DNA of 39,279 nucleotides from Nocardia salmonicida NBRC 13393 (GCF_001613085.1 NZ_BDBR01000060.1:1-39279); one strand, 5' to 3'; shown: positions 24,358 to 32,532, numbered from the stretch's first letter. The notes: generated from the letters alone by a model not told the origin. Translations and numbers: made by a program.

Positions 24358-25892
24358 GTTGGCCCCGCACCCGCGGGGATGGTCCGGGGTCGACCTTGGC
24401 GGTTGTCGATCGGGAACGGTTGGCCCTGCACCCGCGGGGATGGTCCGTAGAACGCGCCGACTACGCGGTGCTGTGGCTGGTTCGCCCCGCACCCGCGGGG
24501 ATGGTCCGCTGCGTAATTGGCTGCTCGGGTCGCTGGCGGTGTTGGCCCCGCACCCGCGGGGATGGTCCGTGGTCCGACGACCCGTCGAAACCGGGTGTGC
24601 CGTTGGCCCTGCACCCGCGGGGATGGTCCGCAGCGCTCCGGCGTGTTTTCGACCGCGAAGAAGTTGGCCCCGCACCCGCGGGGATGGTCCGAAGCACACC
24701 ATCGTCTCGCTGGACACCCTGTAGTTGGCCCCGCACCCGCGGGGATGGTCCGTACATCGGCCGGTTGCTCATGGAACTGCTCAGGTTGGCCCCGCACCCG
24801 CGGGGATGGTCCGCCACCTTCGCTTTGATGGCCGCCCAAACCGTCGTTGGCCCCGCACCCGCGGGGATGGTCCGTGCTTCCAGCTCCGCGACACTGCGGC
24901 CCTGCAGTTGGCCCCGCACCCGCGGGGATGGTCCAACGATCCTCGACGTGATGGGCGCCATCGTCGTGTTGGCCCCGCACCCGCGGGGAAGGTCCGGGGG
25001 TGAACCTCAGTGTCGGCGTCCAGGTGGAGTTGGCCCCGCACCCGCAGGGATGGTCCCTTCTCGACCCGGCCGAGCTGGGCCGGATCATGGTTGGCCCCGC
25101 ACCCGCGGGGATGGTCCGGTGATGTACGGCGGCCTCGCTGTCGGCGCCGGGTGGCCCCGCACCCGCGGGGATGGTCCGACCAACGAGTTGGTCGAGGCGA
25201 TCGAGACCGGGTTGGCCCCGCACCCGCGGGGATGGTCCGTGGGTGAACTCCGCTCCCCTAATCGGCACGCGGTTGGCCCCGCACCCGCGGGGATGGTCCG
25301 TCGGTGACGGGTTGGCCCCGCACCCGCGAGGATGGTCCCAGGGCGGCGTTGTACAGCATCTGGTAGTGGTAGTTGGCGCCGCACCCGCGGGGATGGTCCT
25401 GGGGTACGAGGGTCGTGGCGAAACTGTGCGGTGTTGCCCCGCACCCGCGGGGATGGTCCGATCAAGAACGCCGGTCCAGAGGGTTCGATCGTGTTGGCCC
25501 CGCACCTGCGGGGATGGTCCGATGTAGGCATTACTGCGGACACCAAGGCCCACGTTGGCCCCGCACCTGCGGGGATGTTCCGACGAACGACTTGGTAGAG
25601 GCGATCGAGACCGGGTCCGCCCCGCACCCTGCGGGGATGGCCCGAACCGTCAGCAGAACAAGGAAGCGCCCCAGTCATCGGCCCCGCACACACGGGGATG
25701 GTCCGCACCACGACGCAATCGCGCCGCTCGATCATCCCTCGGCCCTGTATCCGCGGGGCTGGACCGGTGAAGACGGCGCGGGTGGCGAGCAGGATCAGGT
25801 CGGCCCCGCACGTGCGGGGATGGTTCCCAGATAGCGGACAAGTACCCGACTCAGCTCGCGTCGGACCGGGCCCCTCACCCGCAGGGATGGCC
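24358..25892 (+). CRISPR. CRISPR array 1, type I-E, 26 repeats, partly decayed
   Basis: Repeats of 28 nt begin GTTGGCCCCGCACC and end GCGGGGATGGTCC, with a usual period of 61. Starts: 24358, 24419, 24480, then every 61 to 25090, 25150, 25211, 25272, 25311, 25372, 25432, 25493, 25554, 25615, 25677, 25738, 25799 and 25865. The hairpin stem is CCCCGC/GCGGGG. The spacer at 25300-25310 is only 11 nt. Repeats from 25615 on are increasingly mutated, as expected at the leader-distal old end, so transcription is left to right from 24288. Spacers 25178-25210 and 25582-25614 are near-identical. Confidence 0.97.
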
Positions 25893-26065
25893 TGGCCGAA
25901 CAGTGATACGGCCTCACCGTCTCGCCGGAGTTGTCGAGGCACGGTCGGCGCCGCCGCGAGCACGGTCTCGACTCCACCACCGGGATCACATGTGGTTTCC
26001 GTCTCCGCAACTGTGGTGATTGTGGCCAGGACTGTCGCGCGTGGGTTTATGTCGGTGGGTCCTCC

Positions 26066-26071
26066 TATTGT
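26066..26071 (+). promoter_or_regulatory. Candidate -10 box giving a leaderless cas3 mRNA
   Basis: TATTGT fits TANNNT and ends six bases before ATG 26078. The sequence before the ATG is pyrimidine-rich with no Shine-Dalgarno, which agrees with a leaderless start. The -35 region is weak. The rest of 25893-26065, between array 1 and cas3, shows no gene. Confidence 0.4.
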
Positions 26072-26077
26072 GCGGTT

Positions 26078-28897
26078 ATGACGATTGCAGGGGAGAGGTT
26101 GGGGGACAACTGGTCTGGGCTGTCTGGGCAGGAGCAGGGCTGGTTGAGGTCGTTGTGGGGAAAGTCGGCCGGGCGTGCCGGTGGTACGACGAACTTGCTG
26201 TTGTCACATCTGCTCGATACTGCGGCGGTCGCTGAGTTAGTTTGGGATCGCTATCTGGCGGTCTCGATCCGGGACCGGGTTGCTGGGTTGGCTGGGGGTG
26301 TGGAGCAGGGGCGGCGGTTGTTCGTGTGGTTGTGTGGGGTGCACGATCTAGGGAAGGCAACGCCGGTTTTCCAGGCGGTGGACGGTGATGGTGCACGCGC
26401 GGTCCGGCAATCAGGGTTGGGGTGGGACGAGTTCACGGTGAAGGGGCAGCGGTGGCGCCACGAACTGGCCGGGGCGGCGGTGCTGAACGACGTGCTCGAA
26501 GACTCGGGTTGGTCTGCAGCCCAGCGTGATTGGGTTTGGCCGATGGTCGCCGGCCATCACGGGAAGTTCCCGACCTCGGGTGAGTTGCGGCCTCGTCGGC
26601 AGAAGCAGTTGCGCGGTACCGGCGACTGGCCGCGTGCTCAACGCTTGCTGCTGGAATGTTTCACCCAGGCGGTGGGTTTCACCGACCTCGCTGCAGTCGA
26701 GCCACTCCGAATGCCGAGTCGATCGCTACAACTGCAGTTGAGCGGGTTCATCGTGATGGCCGATTGGATCGCCAGTAACGAGGAGTTCTTCGTCGGTGTC
26801 GACCAGTTGAACGACATCACGATCGATGAGGCACGCGAGCGTGCTCGCAATGCCTGGGACAGGCTCGGTTTGGCCCGTGGTTGGGGTGTGATCGAGGAGC
26901 CTTCGGTGGAGGACTTCCGCGCGAGGTTCAATGCTTCGCCGAGGCCGTCGCAGCGTGTAGCGATCGAGTGCGCGGCGCGGATGGCGAGTCCGGGGCTGAT
27001 GATCCTGGAAGCGCCGATGGGGGAGGGGAAGACGAAGACGGCGTTGATGTGCGCGGAGGTCTTCGCGGCCCGGTTCGGATTCGACGGGGTGTATGTGGGA
27101 ATGCCCACCCAAGCGACGAGTGATCCGATGTTCACGACCGTGCGTGCGTGGGTGGAAGCGATCGACGAGAAGGCCGCACACCAGGTCGCGCTTCTGCACG
27201 GCAAGCGCCGGTTCAACAAGCAATGGCGACAGCTCACAACAGACGATCAGCGGGCGGACACGGCTTTCGCCAGCGTGGGCGAAGACGAGTTCGGGCTGGA
27301 CGATCTCTACGGCACAGCAGAATTCGATCCCTGCACCTGTGATCGCCCGGAGCGGACGGTGCCGGCTGAGTGGTTTCTTGGTGCGAAGAGGGGACTGCTG
27401 GCGCCGTTCGTCGTCGGCACGATCGATCAGTTGTTGCTCGCGGCGACGCGAACCAAGCATGTGATGCTGCGGATGGCCGGTTTGGCGGGCAAGGTCGTGA
27501 TCCTCGACGAAGTTCATGCCACCGATGTGTATATGTCAGAGTTTCTCGTCGAGGGGCTGCGCTGGTTGGGACAAGCTGGTGTCCCTGTCATTTTGCTGTC
27601 GGCAACGCTGCCGCCCGCGCAGCGCAGCCAGCTGTTGGATGCGTACCTCTCCGGAGCTGGCGATACGCAGCGAGTACCACCGCGGACCGGTGATCATCGC
27701 GGCTACCCGCGGGTGACGACTGCGTGGGTCGACTCCAAATCAGGGCCGGTCATCGAAGAAGCCACTGCTGACCCGTGGCGATCGGAGTCGCTGAAGGTAA
27801 AGGTCGAAGTCGCCGAAGAAGCAACGTCGATCGCTGATGTGCTGGCCGATCGGTTGACCGAGGGCGGATGCGTCCTGGTGATTCGCAATACCGTCGCCCG
27901 CGCGCAGCAGACCTACCGTGAACTGCGGTCGGTGTTCGGCGAGAGCGTGTTTTTGCTGCACGGGCAGATGAACGTGCGCCAGCGTGCCGAGGTCGCCGAT
28001 GAATGCCTCGAACGGTTGGGGCCGAAAAAGGATGGGTGCCTGCGTGAATCGACCATCGTCGTGGCTACCCAGATCGCTGAACAGAGCTTCGATGTCGATG
28101 CGGACTTACTGATCACCGACCTGGTGTCGATGGATCTGCTGTTGCAGCGGATCGGTCGGATGCACCGCCACGACGGTGTTGTAAGACCGCCGCGTCTTCG
28201 CGAGCCGACAGTAGTGATCACCGGCTTCACACCGGACGGGGACGGTGTGCCGGAGTTCATCGCTGCCAGCGAAGCGATCTACGGGCGCTATCCACTGCTG
28301 CGCAGCGCCGCTGCGGTACTAGACGCGCGCGAAGGGTATTGGCAGATCCCGGCACAAGTGCCTGCGCTCGTCGCAGCGGCCTACGACTCGAATACTGCTG
28401 TCCCGGCGTCTTGGGAACCCGATGTCGCTGAGGCTCTGCTTGAGTGGCGCGACGAGCAACGACTTCGCGCAGCCATGGCCACGCGGTTCGTGTTGACGCG
28501 TCTGGGTGAGCATGCGCGGCCGACCTTGGAAGGTCTACATCGCGGCGCCGGGGACTACGTCCGTGATGAGGACGTGCGGGTGCGCGACGGTGAGGAAGGT
28601 ATCGAAGTGATCCTGATTCGCCGCGACGAGCACGCCATCCGCTCGGAGAACAAGCACCGGCTGGGACCGCACGGTGAGGTCGCCGACGAAGTACTTGACC
28701 ATGTCCTGGGCGGAACATTGCGGCTGCCACCGAAACTACGCCGAGCGGCCGAGAAAGGTTTGCGCCCGATGGACGGCTGGCGTGATCACCCGTGGCTGCG
28801 CTACAGCAGAGCACTCGAGCTCGATGGCGAGAGTCGTGGCCAGGTCGGTGATACATGGGTTCGCTACGACGACGAGCTCGGTCTGGTCATCGAGTGA
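26078..28897 (+). CDS. cas3: Cas3 HD nuclease-helicase, type I-E
   Basis: 939 residues from ATG 26078; an in-frame start at 25931 would add 49 residues with no Cas3 likeness. The HD nuclease domain shows H44 in LLSHLLDTAAV, H89-D90 in GVHDLGKATP, WRHELAG and MVAGHHGKFP. The SF2 helicase shows Walker A EAPMGEGKTKTA (about 311-322), DEVH in VVILDEVHATD (about 477-480), SATLP, and motifs V-VI in ATQIAEQSFDVDADLL and QRIGRMHRHD. Recruited by Cascade at a target R-loop, Cas3 nicks and degrades DNA 3' to 5'. All catalytic motifs look intact. It is apart from the Cascade genes, with a terminator hairpin and a mini-CRISPR between them, so it probably has its own promoter. Confidence 0.96.
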   Translation: MTIAGERLGDNWSGLSGQEQGWLRSLWGKSAGRAGGTTNLLLSHLLDTAAVAELVWDRYLAVSIRDRVAGLAGGVEQGRRLFVWLCGVHDLGKATPVFQAVDGDGARAVRQSGLGWDEFTVKGQRWRHELAGAAVLNDVLEDSGWSAAQRDWVWPMVAGHHGKFPTSGELRPRRQKQLRGTGDWPRAQRLLLECFTQAVGFTDLAAVEPLRMPSRSLQLQLSGFIVMADWIASNEEFFVGVDQLNDITIDEARERARNAWDRLGLARGWGVIEEPSVEDFRARFNASPRPSQRVAIECAARMASPGLMILEAPMGEGKTKTALMCAEVFAARFGFDGVYVGMPTQATSDPMFTTVRAWVEAIDEKAAHQVALLHGKRRFNKQWRQLTTDDQRADTAFASVGEDEFGLDDLYGTAEFDPCTCDRPERTVPAEWFLGAKRGLLAPFVVGTIDQLLLAATRTKHVMLRMAGLAGKVVILDEVHATDVYMSEFLVEGLRWLGQAGVPVILLSATLPPAQRSQLLDAYLSGAGDTQRVPPRTGDHRGYPRVTTAWVDSKSGPVIEEATADPWRSESLKVKVEVAEEATSIADVLADRLTEGGCVLVIRNTVARAQQTYRELRSVFGESVFLLHGQMNVRQRAEVADECLERLGPKKDGCLRESTIVVATQIAEQSFDVDADLLITDLVSMDLLLQRIGRMHRHDGVVRPPRLREPTVVITGFTPDGDGVPEFIAASEAIYGRYPLLRSAAAVLDAREGYWQIPAQVPALVAAAYDSNTAVPASWEPDVAEALLEWRDEQRLRAAMATRFVLTRLGEHARPTLEGLHRGAGDYVRDEDVRVRDGEEGIEVILIRRDEHAIRSENKHRLGPHGEVADEVLDHVLGGTLRLPPKLRRAAEKGLRPMDGWRDHPWLRYSRALELDGESRGQVGDTWVRYDDELGLVIE

Positions 28898-28898
28898 A

Positions 28899-28931
28899 GT
28901 GGTGGCCTTCCCCGGTCGGGAAGACCACCAC
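28899..28931. terminator. Strong hairpin ending cas3 and the antisense mini-CRISPR
   Basis: GTGGTGG (28899-28905) pairs with CCACCAC (28925-28931) and CTTCCC (28907-28912) with GGGAAG (28918-28923), with one mismatch between and a 5-nt loop. It starts one base after the cas3 stop. On the minus strand it follows the mini-CRISPR by 6 nt, so it can end both transcripts. Neither side has a long T-run. Confidence 0.75.
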
Positions 28932-28937
28932 CCTTCA

Positions 28938-29005
28938 CCCCGCGGCTGCGGGGCCGACATAGATCCCAGACATGACTGCGGACCATACCCGCTGAACGGA
29001 CCGAC
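28938..29005 (-). ncRNA. Antisense two-repeat mini-CRISPR (CreA/CreR-like RNA)
   Basis: On the minus strand, 29005 to 28979 reads GTCGG, eight divergent bases, GCGGG, T, ATGGTCCG: the array 2 repeat with its 3' 8-nt crRNA handle kept and two bases lost from the middle. Then 20 nt of pseudo-spacer (28978 to 28959), then 28958 to 28938, which matches the first 21 bases of the array 2 repeat at 19 and keeps the hairpin CCCCGC-AGCC-GCGGGG. A weak promoter (TTAGGC at 29051-29046, TATGCG at 29028-29023, 17-nt spacer) lies upstream. Handle, short guide and Cas6e hairpin together resemble the CreA/CreR mini-CRISPR RNAs that reprogram Cascade for gene repression. Transcription and role are inferred. 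Confidence 0.8.
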
Positions 29006-29042
29006 AGGTTCGTTCCCAGTTTCGCATACACCTACAACCTCG

Positions 29043-29083
29043 TTGGCCTAATCTTCGGCCCGAGCATTAGACATGACTGATTA
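29043..29083 (+). promoter_or_regulatory. cas8e upstream region with the pseudo-spacer target
   Basis: 29069-29079 (AGACATGACTG) is identical to 28968-28978, the part of the pseudo-spacer next to its handle. On the minus strand the match is preceded by AAT (29082-29080), at the PAM position. A possible -35 TTGGCC (29043-29048) and a poor -10 around 29067-29073 (TTAGACA) would lie within or beside the 32-nt footprint (about 29048-29079). The cas8e RBS GAGGGGAG (29086-29093) follows. Confidence 0.6.
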
Positions 29084-29100
29084 TTGAGGGGAGATGGGGA

Positions 29101-30735
29101 GTGGATGCAGGAGATCTGATCTCGGCAGTTCCATTGGTGCCCAGCAGGTTCGACGACGGCACTGTTGTCGCTTTGCCGGTAGGGGAGGCGCTGCTAAACA
29201 GTCACCGCATCGTCGGCATCGACGTCGAGATCCCGACGATGCTGCCCGCGATCATGCGGCAGCTTTTGCTGGCGATCGTGCTGCACGCACTGGGATCGCC
29301 GGACTCGCGCGAACATTGGCAGCAGCGATTCGACCGCGGCCGCTTCAGTGAGAACGAAAACGGTGAACTCGAGCGGTACTTCACCAAACACTCCGACAGG
29401 TTCTCGGTGCTGCATCCGGTGCATCCGTTCGGTCAAGTCGCGGATCTGTGCACCGAGAAGGGCGAAACCAAGGGGACAGCGTTGCTCGTGGCGACAGCGC
29501 CATCGGGCAACAATGTGCCTTTGTTCGCCACCAGAACCGAAGCCGACGCACTGCGGCTGCCGCTCGATGCTGCGGTGCGGTGGATGCTGCATACCCAGTG
29601 TTGGGATACCGCCGCGATCAAGACCGGCGTTGTCGGTGACCCGAAAGCCAAGGGCGGCAAAACATCTGGCAACCACACCGGCCCGCTCGGGCAGCTCGGG
29701 GTGGTGATGCCGATCGGTCGCACCCTCTACGAGACGCTATTGCTCAACATTCCGATCGCGGTGTCAGGGCGTCTGGGAACCCCGCACTGGGATCGCGATC
29801 CGCTCGGACCTGGTTGGGACGTGCGTGAACCCGACGGGATCCTGGATCTGTGGACCTGGCAGTCACGACGAATCCGCCTGTTCCCCGAGAGCGTCGACTC
29901 CGGTGTCGTAGTCGAGCGAGTCATCGTGTCCGCGGGCGATCGACTCGGCGGCGGAGTGCCCGACTGGGAAACCCATACTGCCTGGCGAAAAGACAAGCCA
30001 GCCAAAGGTTCTACGAACGCACCGCTGAGGCCGCTGCGGCACATGGCGGGCAAGGCGGCGTGGCGCGGGCTGGACGCACTGCTGGCATTGGCGTCGTCGA
30101 ACGAGTCGGTGCAGACCAGCGAGCTGCTCGATCAGCTCGCAGGCCTCGAGCAGACTCGTTGCATCGACGACAGCTATCCACTACGGGTGCATACCTACGG
30201 TGTCGTCTACGGCAACCAATCAGCGGTCATCGAGGATGTCCTGCACGACGTGATCCCGCTGCCGGTGGCATCGATGCGCGGCGAAGGTGAAGCCTATGAC
30301 TTGATCGTTGACGCAGCCGTCCAAGCCGAGCAACTGGTCAACGCCATCAATCGACTCTCCGCTGACCTGCGCCGCGCGCTGGGGGCCGAACCGATCCCTT
30401 GGGACAAAGGAATGCGTCCAGGCGAGCAGTTGCTCGTCGCACTCGACCCGCTGGTACGACGACTACTCGCGGGAGTCTCCGCTGATTCCGGCGACGAGGA
30501 CAAACTCGCCCGAGGATTACAGGCATGGGAACTCATGGCCTATGACGCCGTACACCGTTGCGCCGCACCACTGTTCGCGCTACCGGCGGCAGCGTTCACC
30601 GGCCGCACCATCAAATCAGGGACCAAAGAGCAGCACTTCAAGCTGGGACTGGCAGCCAACTCTTTCTATGGCGCGGTCAACAAGATTCTGGCCAGGGCGG
30701 TCGCAGCGCGGGCTCCCCGAGACGACAAGGAATAG
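29101..30735 (+). CDS. cas8e: Cas8e (Cse1/CasA), Cascade large subunit
   Basis: 544 residues from GTG 29101, seven bases after GAGGGGAG. The protein matches the Cse1 family in length and in segments such as HPVHPFGQVADL, the loop-rich NHTGPLGQLGVVMPIGRTLYETLLLNIP, and TWQSRRIRLFP. Cse1 recognises the PAM and recruits Cas3; the C-terminal four-helix bundle corresponds to about residues 400-544. It is the first gene of a tightly packed Cascade-plus-adaptation operon running to cas2 at 35423. A possible Cascade-bound autoregulatory site lies just before it. Confidence 0.93.
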   Translation: MDAGDLISAVPLVPSRFDDGTVVALPVGEALLNSHRIVGIDVEIPTMLPAIMRQLLLAIVLHALGSPDSREHWQQRFDRGRFSENENGELERYFTKHSDRFSVLHPVHPFGQVADLCTEKGETKGTALLVATAPSGNNVPLFATRTEADALRLPLDAAVRWMLHTQCWDTAAIKTGVVGDPKAKGGKTSGNHTGPLGQLGVVMPIGRTLYETLLLNIPIAVSGRLGTPHWDRDPLGPGWDVREPDGILDLWTWQSRRIRLFPESVDSGVVVERVIVSAGDRLGGGVPDWETHTAWRKDKPAKGSTNAPLRPLRHMAGKAAWRGLDALLALASSNESVQTSELLDQLAGLEQTRCIDDSYPLRVHTYGVVYGNQSAVIEDVLHDVIPLPVASMRGEGEAYDLIVDAAVQAEQLVNAINRLSADLRRALGAEPIPWDKGMRPGEQLLVALDPLVRRLLAGVSADSGDEDKLARGLQAWELMAYDAVHRCAAPLFALPAAAFTGRTIKSGTKEQHFKLGLAANSFYGAVNKILARAVAARAPRDDKE

Positions 30736-30739
30736 CTGG

Positions 30740-31354
30740 ATGGCCAAGCACTACGAGAACAAGTTCGCAGGTAACACCACCCGTCGAGGGCGCTACTGGA
30801 ACCGGTTCATCGACTGCGCATCGGGGGAATGGACCAAAACGTTGCCCCCCGGTGAGGATCTGGCCGCCTTACGCGCTGGTCTAGGCCGGGATGCGTTGAC
30901 GGTGCCGAAGATGTGGCCGTACTACACCGTCATGCCCGATGGAGACAGCGATCTGGAACGCCACGGCAGATCCACGACACACCAAAACGCTGAGCACGCC
31001 GCTCTGGCACTGTTCGGGGCCCACCAACAATCCAAGCGCACCCTGATGCACCGCCCCGGCGCCGGGCTCGGCAGCGCGCTGCGCGTCCTGAGCGCACACG
31101 ACAAGTCCAGCAGTAGCGACGCCGTCGATAGACGGGTAGCAGCGCTGGTGGCGTCGAGCTCGGTCCCGACATTGACCTACCGGCTGCGTGGACTCGTGAT
31201 TCAGCTACGCGATATCGAACAACCCCTCGACTACGACCGGTTGTTCCACGAGATCGAACAATGGCACTGGCCCGACGGGCGCCAACGCGTGCGCACCGGA
31301 TGGGCGCAAGGCTACCAGCGCTGGGAAAAAAGCGCAGACACCACCACTGACTAA
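30740..31354 (+). CDS. cas11: Cas11 (Cse2/CasB), Cascade small subunit
   Basis: 204 residues from ATG 30740, four bases after the cas8e stop, with AAGGA overlapping the cas8e 3' end. Family features are the early aromatic RGRYWNRFIDCASGEW, the helical middle and VPTLTYRLRGLVIQLRDIEQPLDYDRLFHEI near the end (given here as two adjoining helices). Two copies normally form the belly of Cascade and hold the non-target strand. Somewhat longer than the ~160 residues of the E. coli protein. An in-frame start at 30308 lies deep inside cas8e and is rejected. Confidence 0.92.
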   Translation: MAKHYENKFAGNTTRRGRYWNRFIDCASGEWTKTLPPGEDLAALRAGLGRDALTVPKMWPYYTVMPDGDSDLERHGRSTTHQNAEHAALALFGAHQQSKRTLMHRPGAGLGSALRVLSAHDKSSSSDAVDRRVAALVASSSVPTLTYRLRGLVIQLRDIEQPLDYDRLFHEIEQWHWPDGRQRVRTGWAQGYQRWEKSADTTTD

Positions 31355-31407
31355 CTGGTCAGAAACCGTTCACCACCAACTTTTTTCGAGAAGGGGTCTC
31401 TACAGCC

Positions 31408-32532
31408 ATGGGTATCTACATCGACATCAACATCTTGCAGACCGTGCCACCAGCGAACCTCAACCGCGACGACCAGGGCAACCCGAAGGAAGCCATCTAC
31501 GGCGGAGTCCGCCGATCACGGGTGTCGTCGCAGGCATGGAAGCGAGCCGCGCGCGTGCGCTTCGCGGACCGCGTACCCGACCACGATCTGGGCACCAGAA
31601 CCCGACGCGTGGCCGGCGAACTGGCCAAACGACTGGTCGATCGCACCGAACTCAACCAGGAGCAGGCCGAGCGACTGGCCGGGGCGGCACTCGCACCGGT
31701 GGGCATCAGCGCCGGAAAGAAGGCCGGGGCGACCGCGTACCTGCTGTTCGTCGGCAACGGCCAACTCGACGCCGTGATCGACCTGATCGCCGAAAACGCC
31801 ACCGAACTCGTTGGTCTCGACGATGCCGCACTGGCCGAGCAGATGAAAAAGCTGCCGGTCGCCGAGCAGTTCCGTGACAACCACCCCCTCGACGTCGCCC
31901 TGTTCGGGCGCATGGTCGCCGACATCCCCTCCCTCAACGTTGACGCCGCCGTCCAGGTCGCCCACGCCTTGTCGACCCACGCCGTCGAAGCCGAATTCGA
32001 CTACTTCACCGCCGTCGACGACACCAACGAAAAAGACGACCCCGGTGCCGGAATGATCGGCACCATCGGCTTCAACTCCGCCACCCTCTACCGCTACGCC
32101 ACGATCGGGCTCGATCAGCTGCGCCACAACCTCGGCGAAACCGACGCCGTCCTCGAAGCCGTCGACGTCTTCGTCGACAGCTTCGCCCGCTCCATGCCCA
32201 CCGGCCACACCAACAGCTTCGCCCACCGCACCCTGCCGTCACTGGTGGCGATCACTGTCCGCGACGACCAGCCGGTCAACCTCGTCTCAGCCTTCGAGAA
32301 ACCGATTACCTCACTGCAGGGCGGCATCGCTGAACTCTCGGCACTCAAACTGGCTGCCGAGCAGCACCGCACGACCGAGATGTGGGGCGACAAGCCGTCC
32401 CACGCCGCCATCACTCACGCCTTCGGCGCCGACACAGACAAGGCACTGACCGAGGTGTTCGGCAGCGCGCTCACCTTCGACGAACTCCGGCAAGGACTGC
32501 GAAACCACTTGCAGGAGCAGCTGACCCGATGA
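31408..32532 (+). CDS. cas7e: Cas7e (Cse4/CasC), Cascade backbone subunit
   Basis: 374 residues from ATG 31408, with GAGAAGGGG upstream in a 53-bp gap (the largest inside the operon, holding a T6 run but no clear terminator or promoter). Family signatures: IDINILQTVPPANLNRDD at the start, GGVRRSRVSSQAWKRAAR, which is the hallmark Cas7e helix, and a late PTGHTNSFAHRTLPS. Six copies polymerise along the crRNA spacer; the thumb kinks every sixth base. The stop overlaps cas5e as ATGA. Confidence 0.96.
   Translation: MGIYIDINILQTVPPANLNRDDQGNPKEAIYGGVRRSRVSSQAWKRAARVRFADRVPDHDLGTRTRRVAGELAKRLVDRTELNQEQAERLAGAALAPVGISAGKKAGATAYLLFVGNGQLDAVIDLIAENATELVGLDDAALAEQMKKLPVAEQFRDNHPLDVALFGRMVADIPSLNVDAAVQVAHALSTHAVEAEFDYFTAVDDTNEKDDPGAGMIGTIGFNSATLYRYATIGLDQLRHNLGETDAVLEAVDVFVDSFARSMPTGHTNSFAHRTLPSLVAITVRDDQPVNLVSAFEKPITSLQGGIAELSALKLAAEQHRTTEMWGDKPSHAAITHAFGADTDKALTEVFGSALTFDELRQGLRNHLQEQLTR

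Noticed and set aside
23610..25553. 647-residue minus-strand frame full of GPSPRVRGQ and TIPAGAGPT units
   Set aside because: It is translation of CRISPR repeats and spacers of array 1. The same artefact occurs in several frames of array 2. Such frames are often mis-annotated as proteins.
25944..25972. Possible 27th, very degenerate repeat after array 1 (GTCGGCGCCGC...ACGGTC)
   Set aside because: It falls out of the 61-nt period and shares only scattered bases in a GC-rich stretch; chance likeness cannot be excluded.
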